Shown: positions 62,956 to 64,000 of the stretch, piece after piece | Layout of the letters: every line of letters starts with the position of its first letter | Numbering within the stretch: position 1 is the first letter of the stretch | DNA from: an uncultured Eubacteriales bacterium | GTDB lineage: Bacteria; Bacillota; Clostridia; Oscillospirales; CAG-272 | Reading direction: 5' to 3' | DNA length: 64,000 nucleotides | NCBI GenBank assembly: GCA_948467545.1 | Contig: CAOKER010000001.1 | Coordinates: 1 to 64,000 of the forward strand | Made by a program: the position numbers and the translations under genes | The notes under the pieces: model-generated | The model's database searches: none | Seen by the model: only the letters and a program-made list of their open reading frames with translations | What the model was told of the DNA's origin: nothing

Positions 62956-63670
62956 AATTGTAGCTACTGTGAGGAGCGCAGAAGGTGAAACTCCTGACAG
63001 TATAGAAAAGACTATAGATTTTACAGAACTTTTGCTTTTTTTTCTTAATAAGCTTTGGATAATTGTGCTTATAACATGTATATGCGGTGCAGGCGCTTAT
63101 TTTTATTCAAGATTTACCACCGTTCCTCTATATAAATCGACTGCGAAGATATATCTTATGGACAAGAACAGTGATAAAATCAACACAGCGAATATCAATG
63201 TTGCGAGCTCTACAGTTGAGGACAGTATGAAGCTGATAAAGGAAGAGGTCCTTGTCAGCGAGGCTCTTCAGAATCTTGCGCTTGATATTAGTTACAGCTC
63301 GGTCTCCCCGTATATAACTGTGTCAAACGAGTCGGACTCTCTTATAATCAATGTGTCTGTCAGCAATGCAGATCCTAAAATCGCATGCGCTATTGTCAAC
63401 GAGCTGTGCGATGTATCGACAGAAAAAATCAAAAACATTATCGGTATCGATCAGGTCAATGTTTTCTCATATGGTAAAGAAGCCACTGCTCCGAGTAATC
63501 TTGCATACTCGTCTACCGCGCTTAAGGCCGCACTGGTCGGATTTGCTCTGACATGCGCTGTGCTGTTTGTAATATTTTATTTTGATGATAAAATAAAATC
63601 TCCGGAGGATATAGAGCGCTATTTAGGCCTTACAGTGCTTGGCACTATTCCGAACTCAAAAAAGATGTGA
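62942..63670 (+). CDS. Wzz-type chain-length / CpsC-like kinase activator
   Basis: This 242-residue protein has two membrane helices (near residues 32-54 and 195-215) around an external coiled-coil-like domain, the polysaccharide co-polymerase layout. In Firmicutes such CpsC proteins activate the kinase CpsD. It ends in PNSKKM, with no kinase domain fused. ATG 62942 overlaps the end of the CpsB-like gene by 14 bp, with AAGGA upstream, so the two are coupled. Confidence 0.9.
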   Translation: MEKNEIVATVRSAEGETPDSIEKTIDFTELLLFFLNKLWIIVLITCICGAGAYFYSRFTTVPLYKSTAKIYLMDKNSDKINTANINVASSTVEDSMKLIKEEVLVSEALQNLALDISYSSVSPYITVSNESDSLIINVSVSNADPKIACAIVNELCDVSTEKIKNIIGIDQVNVFSYGKEATAPSNLAYSSTALKAALVGFALTCAVLFVIFYFDDKIKSPEDIERYLGLTVLGTIPNSKKM

Positions 63671-63726
63671 CTTATTGATTTTGATGGACAGTAATTGTCA
63701 TAGTTGTGCAAAGGAACGGTTATAAA

Positions 63727-64000
63727 ATGCAGGTTCAGAAAATTAATTTAAATAATATTGGCAGAAGTAAAGGCTTTGCCGCTGATGAGGCTTATAAATC
63801 GCTTTTGACTAATCTGCAGTTTTGCGGCAGCGAGGTACAGATTGTTACAATGACAAGCTGTATGCCTAATGAAGGAAAATCTACGATATCACTTGAGCTT
63901 TCCAAGGGACTGGCGTCAATCGGCAAGAAAGTTCTTTTTATTGACGCCGATATGCGTAATTCTGTTGTTGTCAATAAATATACAAATGCAAGAGGAATTA
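63727..64000 (+). CDS. CpsD/CapB-type BY-kinase, N-terminal part
   Basis: The first ~91 residues of a bacterial tyrosine kinase run into the window edge. Walker A is MPNEGKSTISLELS and the Walker A' motif is VLFIDADMRNS, the two marks of the CpsD/CapB/EpsB family. It follows the Wzz-like gene by 56 bp and would phosphorylate itself under that activator, reversed by the phosphatase at 62200. The rest of the polysaccharide operon must lie beyond the window. Confidence 0.92.
   Translation, partial: MQVQKINLNNIGRSKGFAADEAYKSLLTNLQFCGSEVQIVTMTSCMPNEGKSTISLELSKGLASIGKKVLFIDADMRNSVVVNKYTNARGI

Overview
The window looks like a chromosomal segment of a strictly anaerobic, low-to-moderate G+C Clostridia-type Firmicute, plausibly an uncultured gut member. 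This rests on the AT-rich intergenic DNA, AGGAGG-type ribosome binding sites, sigma-A promoters with 16-17 bp spacers, a reverse-rubrerythrin gene, a GTP-dependent PEP carboxykinase, glucuronate isomerase, a LysM-GH18 protein of the spore-cortex-lysin type, and Clostridia-style protein families (cytidylate-kinase-like, PadR/DUF1700/DUF4097, Gld-type ABC with DUF4340). No 16S gene, transposase, integrase, prophage or CRISPR array is visible, so finer placement is not possible.

Layout. 0-5 kb: end of a Sel1-like gene, then a leftward operon for a heterodimeric ABC exporter plus a cytidylate-kinase-like protein. 5-12.4 kb: a response regulator and histidine kinase, then a four-gene Gld-type ABC export operon (ATPase, permease, GldG-like, DUF4340). 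13-20 kb: a LysM-GH18 hydrolase, a glycosyltransferase-GtrA fusion, a phosphodiester glycosidase, and a 642-residue membrane-anchored protein with three tandem repeats. 20-25.5 kb: PAP2 phosphatase, asparagine synthase, D-aspartate-ligase-like ATP-grasp enzyme and MurE-like ligase, which together look like a peptidoglycan precursor-modification cassette. 25.8-30 kb: a left-handed beta-helix acyltransferase-like protein, GlmS and GlmM (amino-sugar supply). 30-36.4 kb: a TerB-N/TerB-C protein and a BrxD-like (DUF2791) ATPase, followed closely by alaS. 36.8-48.8 kb: small repair, redox and sugar genes, a PadR-controlled membrane operon, a lone ABC-3 permease, an MFS carrier and uxaC. 49-62 kb: a fused ABC permease, tRNA-Thr, rsmA, pckG, a YgjP-like protease, another ABC exporter, trmO, a DUF362 ferredoxin and ispE. 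62-64 kb: the start of an exopolysaccharide/capsule operon (CpsB-, CpsC- and CpsD-like), cut by the window edge.

How it fits together. Much of the segment serves the cell envelope: UDP-GlcNAc precursors, peptidoglycan stem-peptide ligases, lipid-phosphate recycling, glycan transfer, polysaccharide export control and several ABC exporters. The two most interesting loci are the TerB-N/BrxD-like pair (a possible reduced defence or stress ATPase system without its usual helicase) and the asnB/ATP-grasp/MurE-like cassette. A third, less expected pattern is that many intergenic gaps carry their own private tandem repeat of 9-32 bp units, each unrelated in sequence to the others.
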